Positions 26,254-33,882 of a stretch of 50,011 bases of DNA are shown here, in pieces; position 1 is the first letter of the stretch, and each line of letters opens with the position of its first letter. The notes under the pieces are model-generated. The model was not told the DNA's origin, did not search any database, and was given only the letters and a program-made list of their open reading frames with translations. The translations under genes and the position numbers were made by a program. Source of the DNA: Burkholderiaceae bacterium (GTDB lineage: Bacteria; Pseudomonadota; Gammaproteobacteria; Burkholderiales; Burkholderiaceae_E); NCBI GenBank assembly GCA_900299025.1, contig OMIE01000093.1, positions 1 through 50,011 on the forward strand, read 5' to 3'.

Positions 26254-27118
26254 CCGAGGAACACCCTTGGCCCAGGACCATCCGGGAACGCCCATGGCCC
26301 AAGCCCACCCGGGATCACCCAAGGCCCAGGCCTTATGGGTTGCGCTTGGCCTTTCTGCACTCTTACACCTTGGCTTTTTTTTTACCCCTTGGGCAGGCCT
26401 TATGCAGCCCTCGCGGCCCAAGTTGCCATCGAGTCTTGAATTGGTCTTTGTCAACGCACAAAACGATTTGCCGCCGCTGGCGCCCGAAGTACTTGCCCAA
26501 GCACCGATGTCTGGAGGCGGTGACGATCGAGCCGGGGAGCGCTATCGCTCGCCCTATTTGGCAAACCGGCTCGCTAAGGATTCAGCCCATCATCAAGCCT
26601 TGATGGACGAAGTGCTCAAAGCTGAGCAACTGCAAAGCCATGCCGAGCGGCTAGCTAAGAAACAGCAGGTGCCTGAAAAGCCAGGGTTTGATTTAGAGCA
26701 GGCAAGAGAACTTGCACGTTTGCAAGCCCAAATCGATCAGCGCATGGGGCATTTGTCCAATATGCCGCGGCGACTGGTGTATGGGGTCAATGCCAAGGCT
26801 GTTTCCTGGGCGGCATGGGCCGATCGTTGGGTTGAAAAGATTGAGCGCGTTGGTACCCAGCGTTTTGCGGCCTTGGCGCGGCAGGCGCGTTTTGATCGGG
26901 TGCTGGTGCGGGTCGATGTTGATCGAAGCGGACGTGTGATGAAGCTTGAAATTCACCAAGCATCGCGCTATCCCGAATTGAACCAAGCTGTTCAAGACAT
27001 TGTCCGGGCTGCGTCGCCTTTTGCACCCTTTGATGCAGCCATGCGGGCTGAGGGGGATGTGATCAGCATGGTAAGGTGGTGGCATTTCACACGCGAAGGA
27101 CTGCGTACTGACTCCTAG
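26234..27118 (+). CDS. TonB-like energy-transducer protein
   Basis: Inner-membrane protein of about 294 residues. After a short cytoplasmic segment with Pro/Ala repeats comes one membrane helix (LWVALGLSALLHLGFFF, about 35-52), a coiled, Gln/Lys/Ala-rich periplasmic region, and a C-terminal TonB-like fold (VLVRVDVDRSGRVMKLEI, then SRYPELNQAVQDIVRAASPF). TonB proteins transmit proton-motive energy to outer-membrane receptors, but no ExbB/ExbD or receptor is nearby. The linker lacks the Pro-Glu/Pro-Lys repeats of classical TonB. ATG 26234 overlaps the RNase gene by 20 bp; ATG 26291 is an alternative that would drop the first repeat. Order RNase-TonB-like-aroE-mtgA is a known Burkholderiales arrangement. 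Confidence 0.8.
   Translation: MGRARADRGTPLAQDHPGTPMAQAHPGSPKAQALWVALGLSALLHLGFFFTPWAGLMQPSRPKLPSSLELVFVNAQNDLPPLAPEVLAQAPMSGGGDDRAGERYRSPYLANRLAKDSAHHQALMDEVLKAEQLQSHAERLAKKQQVPEKPGFDLEQARELARLQAQIDQRMGHLSNMPRRLVYGVNAKAVSWAAWADRWVEKIERVGTQRFAALARQARFDRVLVRVDVDRSGRVMKLEIHQASRYPELNQAVQDIVRAASPFAPFDAAMRAEGDVISMVRWWHFTREGLRTDS
26261..26332 (+). repeat. 27-bp in-frame tandem repeats before the TonB-like membrane helix
   Basis: Units of 27 bp encode TPLAQDHPG (26261-26287), TPMAQAHPG (26288-26314) and a partial SPKAQA (26315-26332). They sit directly before the membrane helix, so they face the cytoplasm, and they contain the alternative start ATG 26291. Confidence 0.8.
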
Positions 27119-27130
27119 GCGACGCACTTC

Positions 27131-27976
27131 ATGAAGTATTTTGCGGTCATCGGTCATCCGGTTGCGCATAGCCGGTCTCCAATCATTCATCAGGCCTTTG
27201 CCAAGCAGTTTGGTCATGAGATCGCCTATGCTCGATTGCATGCGGCGCCTGGCGGGTTTGCTGATGTACTCGCAGCTTTTCAAGCAGCAGGCGGTCACGG
27301 GGTAAACGTCACGCTGCCATTTAAAATTGAGGCTTACGCGATTTGTTCGGAAGTCAGCAACCGGGCTAAGTCTGCCGCTGCGGTTAACACGATTGCCTTT
27401 AGCAAGGGCGAACTCATCGGCGATAACACCGATGGTCTTGGTTTGGTCGATGACTTGAGCGGTCGTCTTGGCTTAAGGCTTGAGGGTTTGTCGGTATTGA
27501 TTTGTGGAGCGGGAGGAGCGACTCGAGGGGTTATTGCTCCACTTTTTGAAGCGGGCTGTCGCCACATCCGTGTGGTGAACCGAGATGTTCAAAAAGCAAA
27601 GCAACTTTGTATTGACATTAATAACGTTCCACATCATGAGGCTTTGGATGCTTGTTCTTATTCGGACTTGCAAACCCTTAAAAGCAGCCAAGGTTTCGAT
27701 GTCCTTATTAACGCAACCTCTGCGGGCTTGGCAGGACAAAGGCTTGATGTACCCGATGCGATGTTTGCAAAAAGCAGGCTTGCCTATGACATGGTCTACG
27801 CTGCAAAACCAACCGTATTTATGCAGCAGGCTATGCATGCAGGCTGCGCCGAATCGAGCGATGGGTTAGGTATGCTCGTTGGGCAGGCTGCACATGCCTA
27901 TGCGCTATGGCATGGCGTGATGCCACAAACAGCGCAGGTGTACAAGGACTTGCGCGCAGCCATCGATGGGCAATAG
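27131..27976 (+). CDS. aroE: Shikimate dehydrogenase
   Basis: NADPH-dependent reduction of 3-dehydroshikimate to shikimate. The 281 residues carry the N-terminal substrate domain (YFAVIGHPVAHSRSPIIHQAF; the catalytic Lys in VNVTLPFKIEAY at about 65 and Asp in GDNTDGLGLV at about 100) and the NADP domain with ICGAGGATRGVI at about 125 and the Arg-containing VVNRDVQKA for the phosphate. The C-terminal DGLGMLVGQAAHAYALWHG is also typical. The start follows the TonB-like stop by 12 bp. The gene overlaps mtgA by 11 bp, so all are probably one transcript. Confidence 0.97.
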   Translation: MKYFAVIGHPVAHSRSPIIHQAFAKQFGHEIAYARLHAAPGGFADVLAAFQAAGGHGVNVTLPFKIEAYAICSEVSNRAKSAAAVNTIAFSKGELIGDNTDGLGLVDDLSGRLGLRLEGLSVLICGAGGATRGVIAPLFEAGCRHIRVVNRDVQKAKQLCIDINNVPHHEALDACSYSDLQTLKSSQGFDVLINATSAGLAGQRLDVPDAMFAKSRLAYDMVYAAKPTVFMQQAMHAGCAESSDGLGMLVGQAAHAYALWHGVMPQTAQVYKDLRAAIDGQ

Positions 27977-28658
27977 ACGATCGTTTTCGCTGACGTCAAT
28001 CTTGGTTCGCCTCGGGCTCATTTTTTTCGGATTGTTTTGCTTCGTTCAATGCTTTTATTTTGTACAGGTTTTATGGTTCCGTTTCGTTGATCCGGAGCAA
28101 AGCGCATTCATGGCCGAGCAGGCAAAGCAGGTGCCGATGATCAAACATCATCCGGTCGCTTATCAGCGCATCGCAGTGCACTTAAAGCGTGCGGTTATTG
28201 CCGCCGAAGATCAGCGTTTTGAGAAACACGATGGGATTGACTGGGAGGCGATTGAAAAGGCTTGGATGCATAACCGCGATAAAGGCCGCGTCGTCCGCGG
28301 TGGATCAACGATCACCCAACAGCTCGCCAAAAATCTTTTTTTATCGGGTGAGCGCAGCTATTGGCGCAAGGCACAGGAGGCCTTGATCACGCTGATGATT
28401 GAAGCTGTTATGGATAAGCAACGCATCTTGCATCTTTATTTGAATTACGCTGAATGGGGCGTGGGTGTGTTTGGAGCTCAGGCAGCGGCACAGCATTACT
28501 TCGGTATTCCAGCCTCTCAGCTCAATGCTTATCAAGCGGCGCGTCTCGCTGCGATGTTGCCACGGCCTCGCCACTACGACAAACATCGCGATTCGGCTTT
28601 TCTTGCCTCACGAACCGAATTTGTTTTGCGCTGGATGCCGCAAATGCAGCTGCCTTGA
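27966..28658 (+). CDS. mtgA: Monofunctional biosynthetic peptidoglycan transglycosylase
   Basis: MtgA polymerises lipid II into glycan strands at the outer face of the inner membrane. A single N-terminal anchor (LVRLGLIFFGLFCFVQCFYF, about 12-31) precedes a GT51 domain with the catalytic Glu in IAAEDQRFEKHDGIDW at about 78, GGSTITQQLAKNLFLS at about 115, and the second Glu in LYLNYAEWGVGVFGAQAAA at about 158. The segment AARLAAMLPRPRHYDKHRD ends the domain. No transpeptidase domain follows, which separates it from class A PBPs. 230 residues is the usual length. It starts inside the end of aroE. Confidence 0.96.
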   Translation: MGNRRSFSLTSILVRLGLIFFGLFCFVQCFYFVQVLWFRFVDPEQSAFMAEQAKQVPMIKHHPVAYQRIAVHLKRAVIAAEDQRFEKHDGIDWEAIEKAWMHNRDKGRVVRGGSTITQQLAKNLFLSGERSYWRKAQEALITLMIEAVMDKQRILHLYLNYAEWGVGVFGAQAAAQHYFGIPASQLNAYQAARLAAMLPRPRHYDKHRDSAFLASRTEFVLRWMPQMQLP

Positions 28659-28728
28659 AACGCTAGTGCCAAGCGATTATCGATTCGTGCATCAGAATGC
28701 TCAGTAGGCCTAATTTGGAGGAAGCAAC

Positions 28729-29640
28729 GTGGGGATGATGCAAGATAAGGTTGTTATTGTGACGGGAGCCGGTGGCGGCATTGGTCGTGCGATCGCTTTG
28801 GCCATGGCAGCAGAAGGAGCCAAAGTGCTCGTCAATGATATTGGCGCTAGCGTGAGCGGCGAAGGCAATGACCAAGGCCCAGCGGCAGCTGTGGTCTCGG
28901 AGATCGCCGCGCTAGGTGGTCAGGCGTTTGCCAATACGGATTCAGTTGCCGATGCAGCAGGTGCTCAGCGGATTGTTGATGCTGCGCTAGCGCGTTTTGG
29001 TCGTTTAGACGCGGTGGTCAATAACGCAGGCATATTGCGTGATCGTTTCTTTTTTAAGATGAGTAACGATGATTTTGATGCCGTCATCAAAGTACATCTT
29101 TATGGCAGTTAGTACGTGAGTCGTGCTGCGGCTAATCTCTTCAAAGAGCAGCAGTCAGGCGCATTCGTGCACATGACATCAACCTCAGGTCTGATTGGCA
29201 ACCTGGGTCAGGCCAATTATGCTGCGGCAAAATTGGCCCTGGTGGCATTGTCTAAATCGATTGCGCTTGACATGGCGCGTTATCAGGTACGATCAAATTG
29301 TATAGCGCCATTCGCATGGAGCCGGATGATTGGTTCGATCCCAACCGACACCCCAGAACAAAAGGCCCGAGTCGCCAAGATCCAGCAAATGACACCAGAG
29401 AAAATCGCACCGATTGCAGTCTACTTAGCGAGCGATGCGGCAAGTAAGGTCAACGCTCAAGTTTTTGCGGTCCGCAACAATGAAATCTTTTTGATGAGCC
29501 AGCCTCGACCGATACGATCAGTGCATCGTTCTGAAGGCTGGAATCCACAATCCGTTGCTGAGCATGCCATGCCAGCCCTGCAAGCTGACTTTTTGGGGAT
29601 GGAGCGTTCGGGCGATGTCTTCACATGGGATCCGGTATGA
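28729..29640 (+). pseudogene. MFE-2-like 3-hydroxyacyl-CoA dehydrogenase (SDR) interrupted by TAG
   Basis: The intact reading frame would encode an SDR of about 303 residues, related to the dehydrogenase part of peroxisomal multifunctional enzyme 2. The cofactor motif VTGAGGGIGRAIAL, NNAGILRDRFFFKMS and VIKVHLYGS are followed by TAG at 29110-29112, then by YVSRAAANLF in the same frame, without insertion or deletion. The catalytic YAAAK lies after the stop, so the truncated product would be inactive. The downstream part (HMTSTSGLIGN, NCIAPFAWSRMIGSIP, QPRPIRSVHRSEGW) is otherwise well preserved. Start is GTG 28729 with GGAGG 7 bases before. One base change from Trp (TGG) or Tyr (TAT/TAC) explains it. 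A MaoC hydratase follows with an ATGA overlap. It could be a recent pseudogene, a suppressed codon or a sequencing error. Confidence 0.8.
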
Positions 29641-30521
29641 GCCAAATGTTTGATGCACAACGCCTTCGTGACTGGGCGTTTGAGCCTATTCGTCATCGTT
29701 ATAGCGAACGCGACACCATGCTCTATGCGCTTTCGCTCGGTGCTGGTATGGATCCTTGTGATGAGCAAGCCTTAAGGCTTTGCTACGAAGACAGGCTCCA
29801 GGCTCTGCCAACCATGGCGGTCGTTCTCGCCTATCCTGGGTTTTGGGCTAAAAATCCTGCAACCGGTATCAACTGGGTGAAGCTTGTGCACGGCGAACAG
29901 CAACTGCATCTTCACCAAGTCCTGCCAAGTGCTGGTGAGGTGCTGGGCTACAGCCGCGTGACCCATGTGATCGATAAAGGCGCAGATAAGGGTGCATTGA
30001 TGATTAGCGAGCGCAAGGTCTGTGAGGCAAATACGGGCGCTGTCATCGCCACGATGACGCAAACGACCTTTATGCGCGGCGATGGAGGGTTTACCCAGCG
30101 TGGTCAGCGCAGCGATGATGCACCTGCCTCAAGGCCTGCTGTCCCAAGCCGCCCTCCCGATATGAAACATCAGCTCGCAAGCCGGCCCGAATCGGCACTG
30201 CTCTACCGCCTCATGGGGGACTACAACCCACTTCACGCAGATCCGGCAGTGGCAATCGCCGCGGGATTCAAACAGCCCATATTGCATGGGCTTGCAAGCT
30301 TCGGTATCGCTGCGCGGTCATTGATCGAAAGCTGTGCTGAGCGAAATCCCGCAGGCTTGGTCGATATCGGGGTACGATTTTCTTCGCCGGTTTATCCAGG
30401 AGAAACCCTTGAAACCTCGATTTGGAAACTTGATGAGCCAGGAGCCTATGCCTTTCAAACCAAAGTTTTAGAACGTGATTTGATTGTTCTGAGCCATGGA
30501 ACAGCCCGTATTGCTGTATAA
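29637..30521 (+). CDS. MaoC-like 2-enoyl-CoA hydratase (hydratase 2)
   Basis: A double hot-dog-fold (R)-specific enoyl-CoA hydratase of 294 residues. The N-terminal half (about 1-140, YALSLGAGMD...AVVLAYPGFW) is a degenerate hot dog. The C-terminal half has the hydratase-2 motif YRLMGDYNPLHADPAVAIAAGF, split over about 191-212, with Asp and His of the active site, followed by PILHGLASFGIAAR. Such proteins resemble the hydratase domain of MFE-2, complementing the upstream SDR: the pair would hydrate trans-2-enoyl-CoA and oxidise the (3R)-hydroxyacyl-CoA. ATG 29637 overlaps the SDR stop as ATGA, so it normally depends on translation of the now interrupted SDR frame. The frame extends to 29625, but homology does not require it. 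Confidence 0.9.
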   Translation: MSQMFDAQRLRDWAFEPIRHRYSERDTMLYALSLGAGMDPCDEQALRLCYEDRLQALPTMAVVLAYPGFWAKNPATGINWVKLVHGEQQLHLHQVLPSAGEVLGYSRVTHVIDKGADKGALMISERKVCEANTGAVIATMTQTTFMRGDGGFTQRGQRSDDAPASRPAVPSRPPDMKHQLASRPESALLYRLMGDYNPLHADPAVAIAAGFKQPILHGLASFGIAARSLIESCAERNPAGLVDIGVRFSSPVYPGETLETSIWKLDEPGAYAFQTKVLERDLIVLSHGTARIAV

Positions 30522-30543
30522 ATGATAACTAAGGGGAGACCAC

Positions 30544-31569
30544 ATGAAAGATAATCAAAACAGAACGATGATCGGCCAACGAAGAACGTCGCTTAAGCGA
30601 ATTGCGATCGCAGGCGCATCGCTGGCTGCTATGCAAACTCATCCGTTTAGTAGCGCCTGGGCGCAAAACACAGCATCATGGACCTCAAAGCCGATTCGCC
30701 TCTTGGTGGGTTATCCACCGGGCGGGCCGGTTGATCTCGCTGCGCGCTCTTTCGGCGCAACGCTTGAGAAAATCATCGGCCAATCGGTGGTGATCGAAAA
30801 CAAGGGTGGTGCCAGCGGCATGCTTGCTGCGCAAACCATTGCGCAGGCGCCCTCCGATGGATCTTATTTGTTTTTCGCAGCGAGCCCAACGATTTCAATC
30901 GCACCGCACTTGCAAAAGGGCAACAACTTTGACCCCCTGAACCAGCTTGCACCTATTGCTCAGGTGGTCGAGTATGCAAATGTTTTAATGGTCAATAAAG
31001 ATCTTCCTTTTAAAACAGTGTCTGATCTTGTTGCATTTGCCAGGGCTAATCCCGATAAGCTCAGCTTTGGTTCTGCAGGCGTTGGTGGTTCGAATCATTT
31101 ATCGGCAGAACTATTAAAGAAAATGACGCAAACCCAAATGGTGCATGTTCCTTATCGCGGCAATGCACCGGCGATGCTCGATGTGATGGGCGGCAAAATT
31201 GCTTTCATGTTCGATATTGTGATTACCGCCAAGGGCTACCATGAAAGCGGCAAGGCAAGAGCGCTTGCGGTGACCTCCAAAACCCGTAACCGCGCGCTTC
31301 CCGACATTCCGACGATGGTCGAGGCGGGGGTGCCAGGCTTTGATGTCACCGGCTGGTTTGCCCTCTACGGACCGACAAGTCTGAACAGGGATTTAATCGC
31401 GAAAATAAATCAGGCGACTAGGATGAGTTTGTCACAGTCTGCTCTGGTCGGTCGCATGACCGAACTGGGCTTTGAGGTGAAGCACAGTTCGGCCGACGAG
31501 CTTGCAAGCCTTGCAAAAAATGAGCATGGCATGTGGGCTGACGTCATTCGCGGCTTAAAGATCGACTAG
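30544..31569 (+). CDS. Bug/TctC-family periplasmic solute-binding protein
   Basis: Extracytoplasmic receptor of the tripartite tricarboxylate transporter class, 341 residues. A Tat-like signal (Arg13-Arg14 in GQRRTSLKRIAIAG, hydrophobic core, cleavage likely after SSAWAQ) leads to the mature protein starting near SKPIRLLVGYPPGGPVDLAAR, a signature of the family. Other typical parts are GQSVVIENKGGASG, FGSAGVGGSNHLSAELLKKM, VPYRGNAPAMLDVMGG and the DIPTMVEAGVPGFDVTGW region. The ribosome site AAGGGGAG is strong. No membrane subunits (TctA/TctB) are encoded nearby, as is common for the expanded Bug families of Burkholderiales. It sits 22 bp behind the MaoC gene, so its ligand may be a carboxylate fed into that CoA pathway (inference). 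Confidence 0.93.
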   Translation: MKDNQNRTMIGQRRTSLKRIAIAGASLAAMQTHPFSSAWAQNTASWTSKPIRLLVGYPPGGPVDLAARSFGATLEKIIGQSVVIENKGGASGMLAAQTIAQAPSDGSYLFFAASPTISIAPHLQKGNNFDPLNQLAPIAQVVEYANVLMVNKDLPFKTVSDLVAFARANPDKLSFGSAGVGGSNHLSAELLKKMTQTQMVHVPYRGNAPAMLDVMGGKIAFMFDIVITAKGYHESGKARALAVTSKTRNRALPDIPTMVEAGVPGFDVTGWFALYGPTSLNRDLIAKINQATRMSLSQSALVGRMTELGFEVKHSSADELASLAKNEHGMWADVIRGLKID

Positions 31570-31590
31570 GGTGGCTTAAAGATCGACTAG
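31552..31590. repeat. 18-bp direct repeat across the stop codons of convergent genes
   Basis: GGCTTAAAGATCGACTAG occurs at 31552-31569 and again at 31573-31590, with GGT between (21-bp period). The first copy ends with the Bug-gene stop TAG. The second contains CTAG, whose minus-strand TAG is the stop of the ABC transporter gene. It is a recent exact tandem duplication at a convergent gene junction. Confidence 0.95.
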
Positions 31591-33356
31591 TTGCCGCTTG
31601 TCTCATGGCCAATAAAGCCGGCCGATTGGCGCTGCCATAAGCTGGCGTAGTGGCCTTTGAGAGCCAGTAGTTGCGCGTGTGTACCCTCTTCGACAATCTT
31701 GCCCTGATCCATGACGAGGATACGGTCCATCCGCGCAAGTGTGGAAAGCCGATGGGCGATAGCGATCACCGTGCGCCCTTTGCACAAACGATCGATTGCG
31801 TCCTGAATCAAGGACTCGGTTTCCGAGTCGAGGGCTGAGGTCGCCTCGTCCAAGATCAGAATCGGTGCATCTTTAACAAAGGCGCGTGCGATGGCGACCC
31901 TTTGGCGCTCGCCACCCGAGAGTCGTACACCGCGTTCACCGACAATCACATCAAAACCCTCGGGTCGATTGTTAATGAAAGCTTCGCAGTGCGCAGCTTT
32001 AGCGGCTTCCCACAAGCAAGCTTCACTGGCTTCAGGCTTTGCGTAGGCAATATTTTCCCGCAGGCTGCGATGAAAAAGTGCCGGGTCTTGCGGCACATCA
32101 GCAATCCCTAGGTTCAGTGAGTCGATCGTGACGGTGGCAATGTCCTGGCCGTCGATCAAGATCCGTCCCGAACTCACATCGTAGTAGCGGCGAATAAGCT
32201 TGGTAAGCGTGCTTTTTCCTGCACCCGATGGGCCAACCAAACCGATGCGTTCGCCAGCACGAATATGCAAGTCGAGGTCTCGAAATAAGTGATCGCCGCT
32301 ACGATATTGATAACTGACTTTCTCAAAACGTATTTCACCGCCGCGCACTTGAAGTGGTTTTGCGTCGATAGCTTCAAGGATGTCGTGGGGTTTTGCAATC
32401 ACTGCTAATGCCGCCCCAAGAATGCCTACTTGCTCGAAAAACCCAACCAATTGCCCTGAAAGCGCCCATACGTTGGTGACAAGAATCGCCGCAAGCGATA
32501 TCACCATGACCACATCGCCAACACCCATGAGGCCTTTCAAAAAGGCGTCGATCCCCATGGCAATAAAGGCGCACTGAAAGGCAAGCAGGGCCGTGTACAT
32601 TACAAGCATCATCCAGAGCAAGAATCGCCTTGTGTTCATCGAGGCGCCGCGCTCGGATCGCAGCGAATCGAGCACGCGCAAGCGCTCGCTCAATCGCTTG
32701 GCGTTACCTCGAACCACGTCCATGTGGGTGTTGATGTCGACAAGCACCCCAGTGGAAGCTGACATCTCCTCGCCGAAGGCCTTAAACAAGGGCACGCAGC
32801 GGCGGGGGAACCACATCGAAAGGCCAACAAAGCCGACCAGCCAGAACAAAAAAACCCAGAAAAAATAGCTCGGAGCCGCGGCAAGGACAATGAAAGACAT
32901 CAAGATCGCAACGACCATGCGGATAAAGCCGTCAAAGACGATGCTCAAGAGCGCGACCGACGCAGTGCCGGCTTGCTTGACCTTTTGCCCGAGGCTTCCC
33001 GCCAAATGATCCTGAAAAAAGCGTGGTGCATGCTGATCAAGCCAGTGATAAACCTCGACTTGAGCTTGTAGTCGTAACTCAGGCGCTGTATACAAATCAA
33101 CCCACTCGCGGATTCGGTTACATGTCGCCGAGCCAAACCAGACCGCTGCGATGAGGGCAAATAGTTGCCAAATGTTTTCAGCTTCTGTCTCGTTGGCTCT
33201 GAGCGCGTCAATTAAATCGCGCATGAGGATTGGTTCAAAGCCCATGAGGCCGATGCCGCCAGCCGCGAAAAGGGCGAGCGCAAAGGTTCGGTAGCGAAAC
33301 TGTCGCCACAAGATACCGAAGAAAAATGGATAGGGCTTAAGCGGAACAGCGGTCAA
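31587..33356 (-). CDS. ABC transporter, fused permease and ATP-binding protein
   Basis: A type I exporter half-transporter of about 589 residues, MsbA/LapB-like in layout. The membrane domain has about six helices (TFALALFAAGGIGLMGF, IAAVWFGSATC, MVVAILMSFIVLAAAPSYFFWVFLFWLVGF in two helices, LLWMMLVMYTALLAFQCAF, VVMVISLAAILVTNV). The nucleotide-binding domain has Walker A GPSGAGKSTLTKLI (about 378), the Q loop DVPQDPALF, signature RLSGGERQRVAIARAF (about 477), Walker B ILILDEATSALD and the H-loop AHRLST. The frame starts at TTG 33389, inside moaC; TTG 33356 has AGG at 7 bases and avoids the overlap, so I prefer it. The transported substrate is unknown. Confidence 0.9.
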   Translation of the reverse strand: MTAVPLKPYPFFFGILWRQFRYRTFALALFAAGGIGLMGFEPILMRDLIDALRANETEAENIWQLFALIAAVWFGSATCNRIREWVDLYTAPELRLQAQVEVYHWLDQHAPRFFQDHLAGSLGQKVKQAGTASVALLSIVFDGFIRMVVAILMSFIVLAAAPSYFFWVFLFWLVGFVGLSMWFPRRCVPLFKAFGEEMSASTGVLVDINTHMDVVRGNAKRLSERLRVLDSLRSERGASMNTRRFLLWMMLVMYTALLAFQCAFIAMGIDAFLKGLMGVGDVVMVISLAAILVTNVWALSGQLVGFFEQVGILGAALAVIAKPHDILEAIDAKPLQVRGGEIRFEKVSYQYRSGDHLFRDLDLHIRAGERIGLVGPSGAGKSTLTKLIRRYYDVSSGRILIDGQDIATVTIDSLNLGIADVPQDPALFHRSLRENIAYAKPEASEACLWEAAKAAHCEAFINNRPEGFDVIVGERGVRLSGGERQRVAIARAFVKDAPILILDEATSALDSETESLIQDAIDRLCKGRTVIAIAHRLSTLARMDRILVMDQGKIVEEGTHAQLLALKGHYASLWQRQSAGFIGHETSGN

Positions 33357-33367
33357 CGAATCACCTG

Positions 33368-33865
33368 TTAAAGATCCTTCGCTGTCCAATGGCCACTACG
33401 ACCACCTTGCTTCTCGATGAGTTGAACGGCTTCGATGACCATGCCTCGGTCAACTGCCTTGCACATGTCGTAGATTGTCAGCAGGGCAATCTGTACCGCT
33501 GTGAGGGCCTCCATTTCGACGCCTGTTCGCCCTTCACATCGCACGCAAGACTCGCAACCGATTGAATCGTCGCCTAGCCAATGCCAGTCGATTGTGACCT
33601 TGCTAAGGCTAAGGGGATGACAAAGCGGGATCAAGTCTGCAGTGCGCTTGGCAGCCATAATGCCTGCAATCCGCGCAACCGCGAGCACATCGCCTTTGCC
33701 CGCTTTGCCCTCTTGTACCAGCTGTCGGGTACTCGGCAACATGCGAATGCGACCTGCTGCAATCGCCTGTCGGCTTGTTATGGCTTTATCGCCAACGTCA
33801 ACCATGACAGCCTGGCCGGCTTCATCGAAGTGGGTGAGCGCGTTCTTATGGAACTTTTCATTCAT
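33368..33865 (-). CDS. moaC: Cyclic pyranopterin monophosphate synthase
   Basis: MoaC converts the MoaA product (3',8-cyclo-GTP) into cyclic pyranopterin monophosphate, the first stable intermediate of molybdenum cofactor. The 165 residues include [39 protein letters not shown], the active-site region [17 protein letters not shown] (about 75-91), [20 protein letters not shown] and [10 protein letters not shown] near the end (catalytic Lys and Asp). The ABC exporter lies downstream on the same strand. It diverges from the M48 protease gene with only 17 bp between start codons. Confidence 0.97.
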   Translation of the reverse strand: MNEKFHKNALTHFDEAGQAVMVDVGDKAITSRQAIAAGRIRMLPSTRQLVQEGKAGKGDVLAVARIAGIMAAKRTADLIPLCHPLSLSKVTIDWHWLGDDSIGCESCVRCEGRTGVEMEALTAVQIALLTIYDMCKAVDRGMVIEAVQLIEKQGGRSGHWTAKDL

Positions 33866-33882
33866 GCAACAATCATAGCAAG

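Noticed and set aside
26234-27118. Classical TonB with an ExbBD system
   Set aside because: No ExbB/ExbD or TonB-dependent receptor is encoded nearby, and the Pro-Glu/Pro-Lys spacer is absent, so only a TonB-like C-terminal fold is claimed.
29110-29112. General recoding of TAG as an amino acid
   Set aside because: TAG is the terminal codon of several intact genes here, including the UxaA-type dehydratase, the Bug receptor and the ABC exporter, so genome-wide recoding does not fit.
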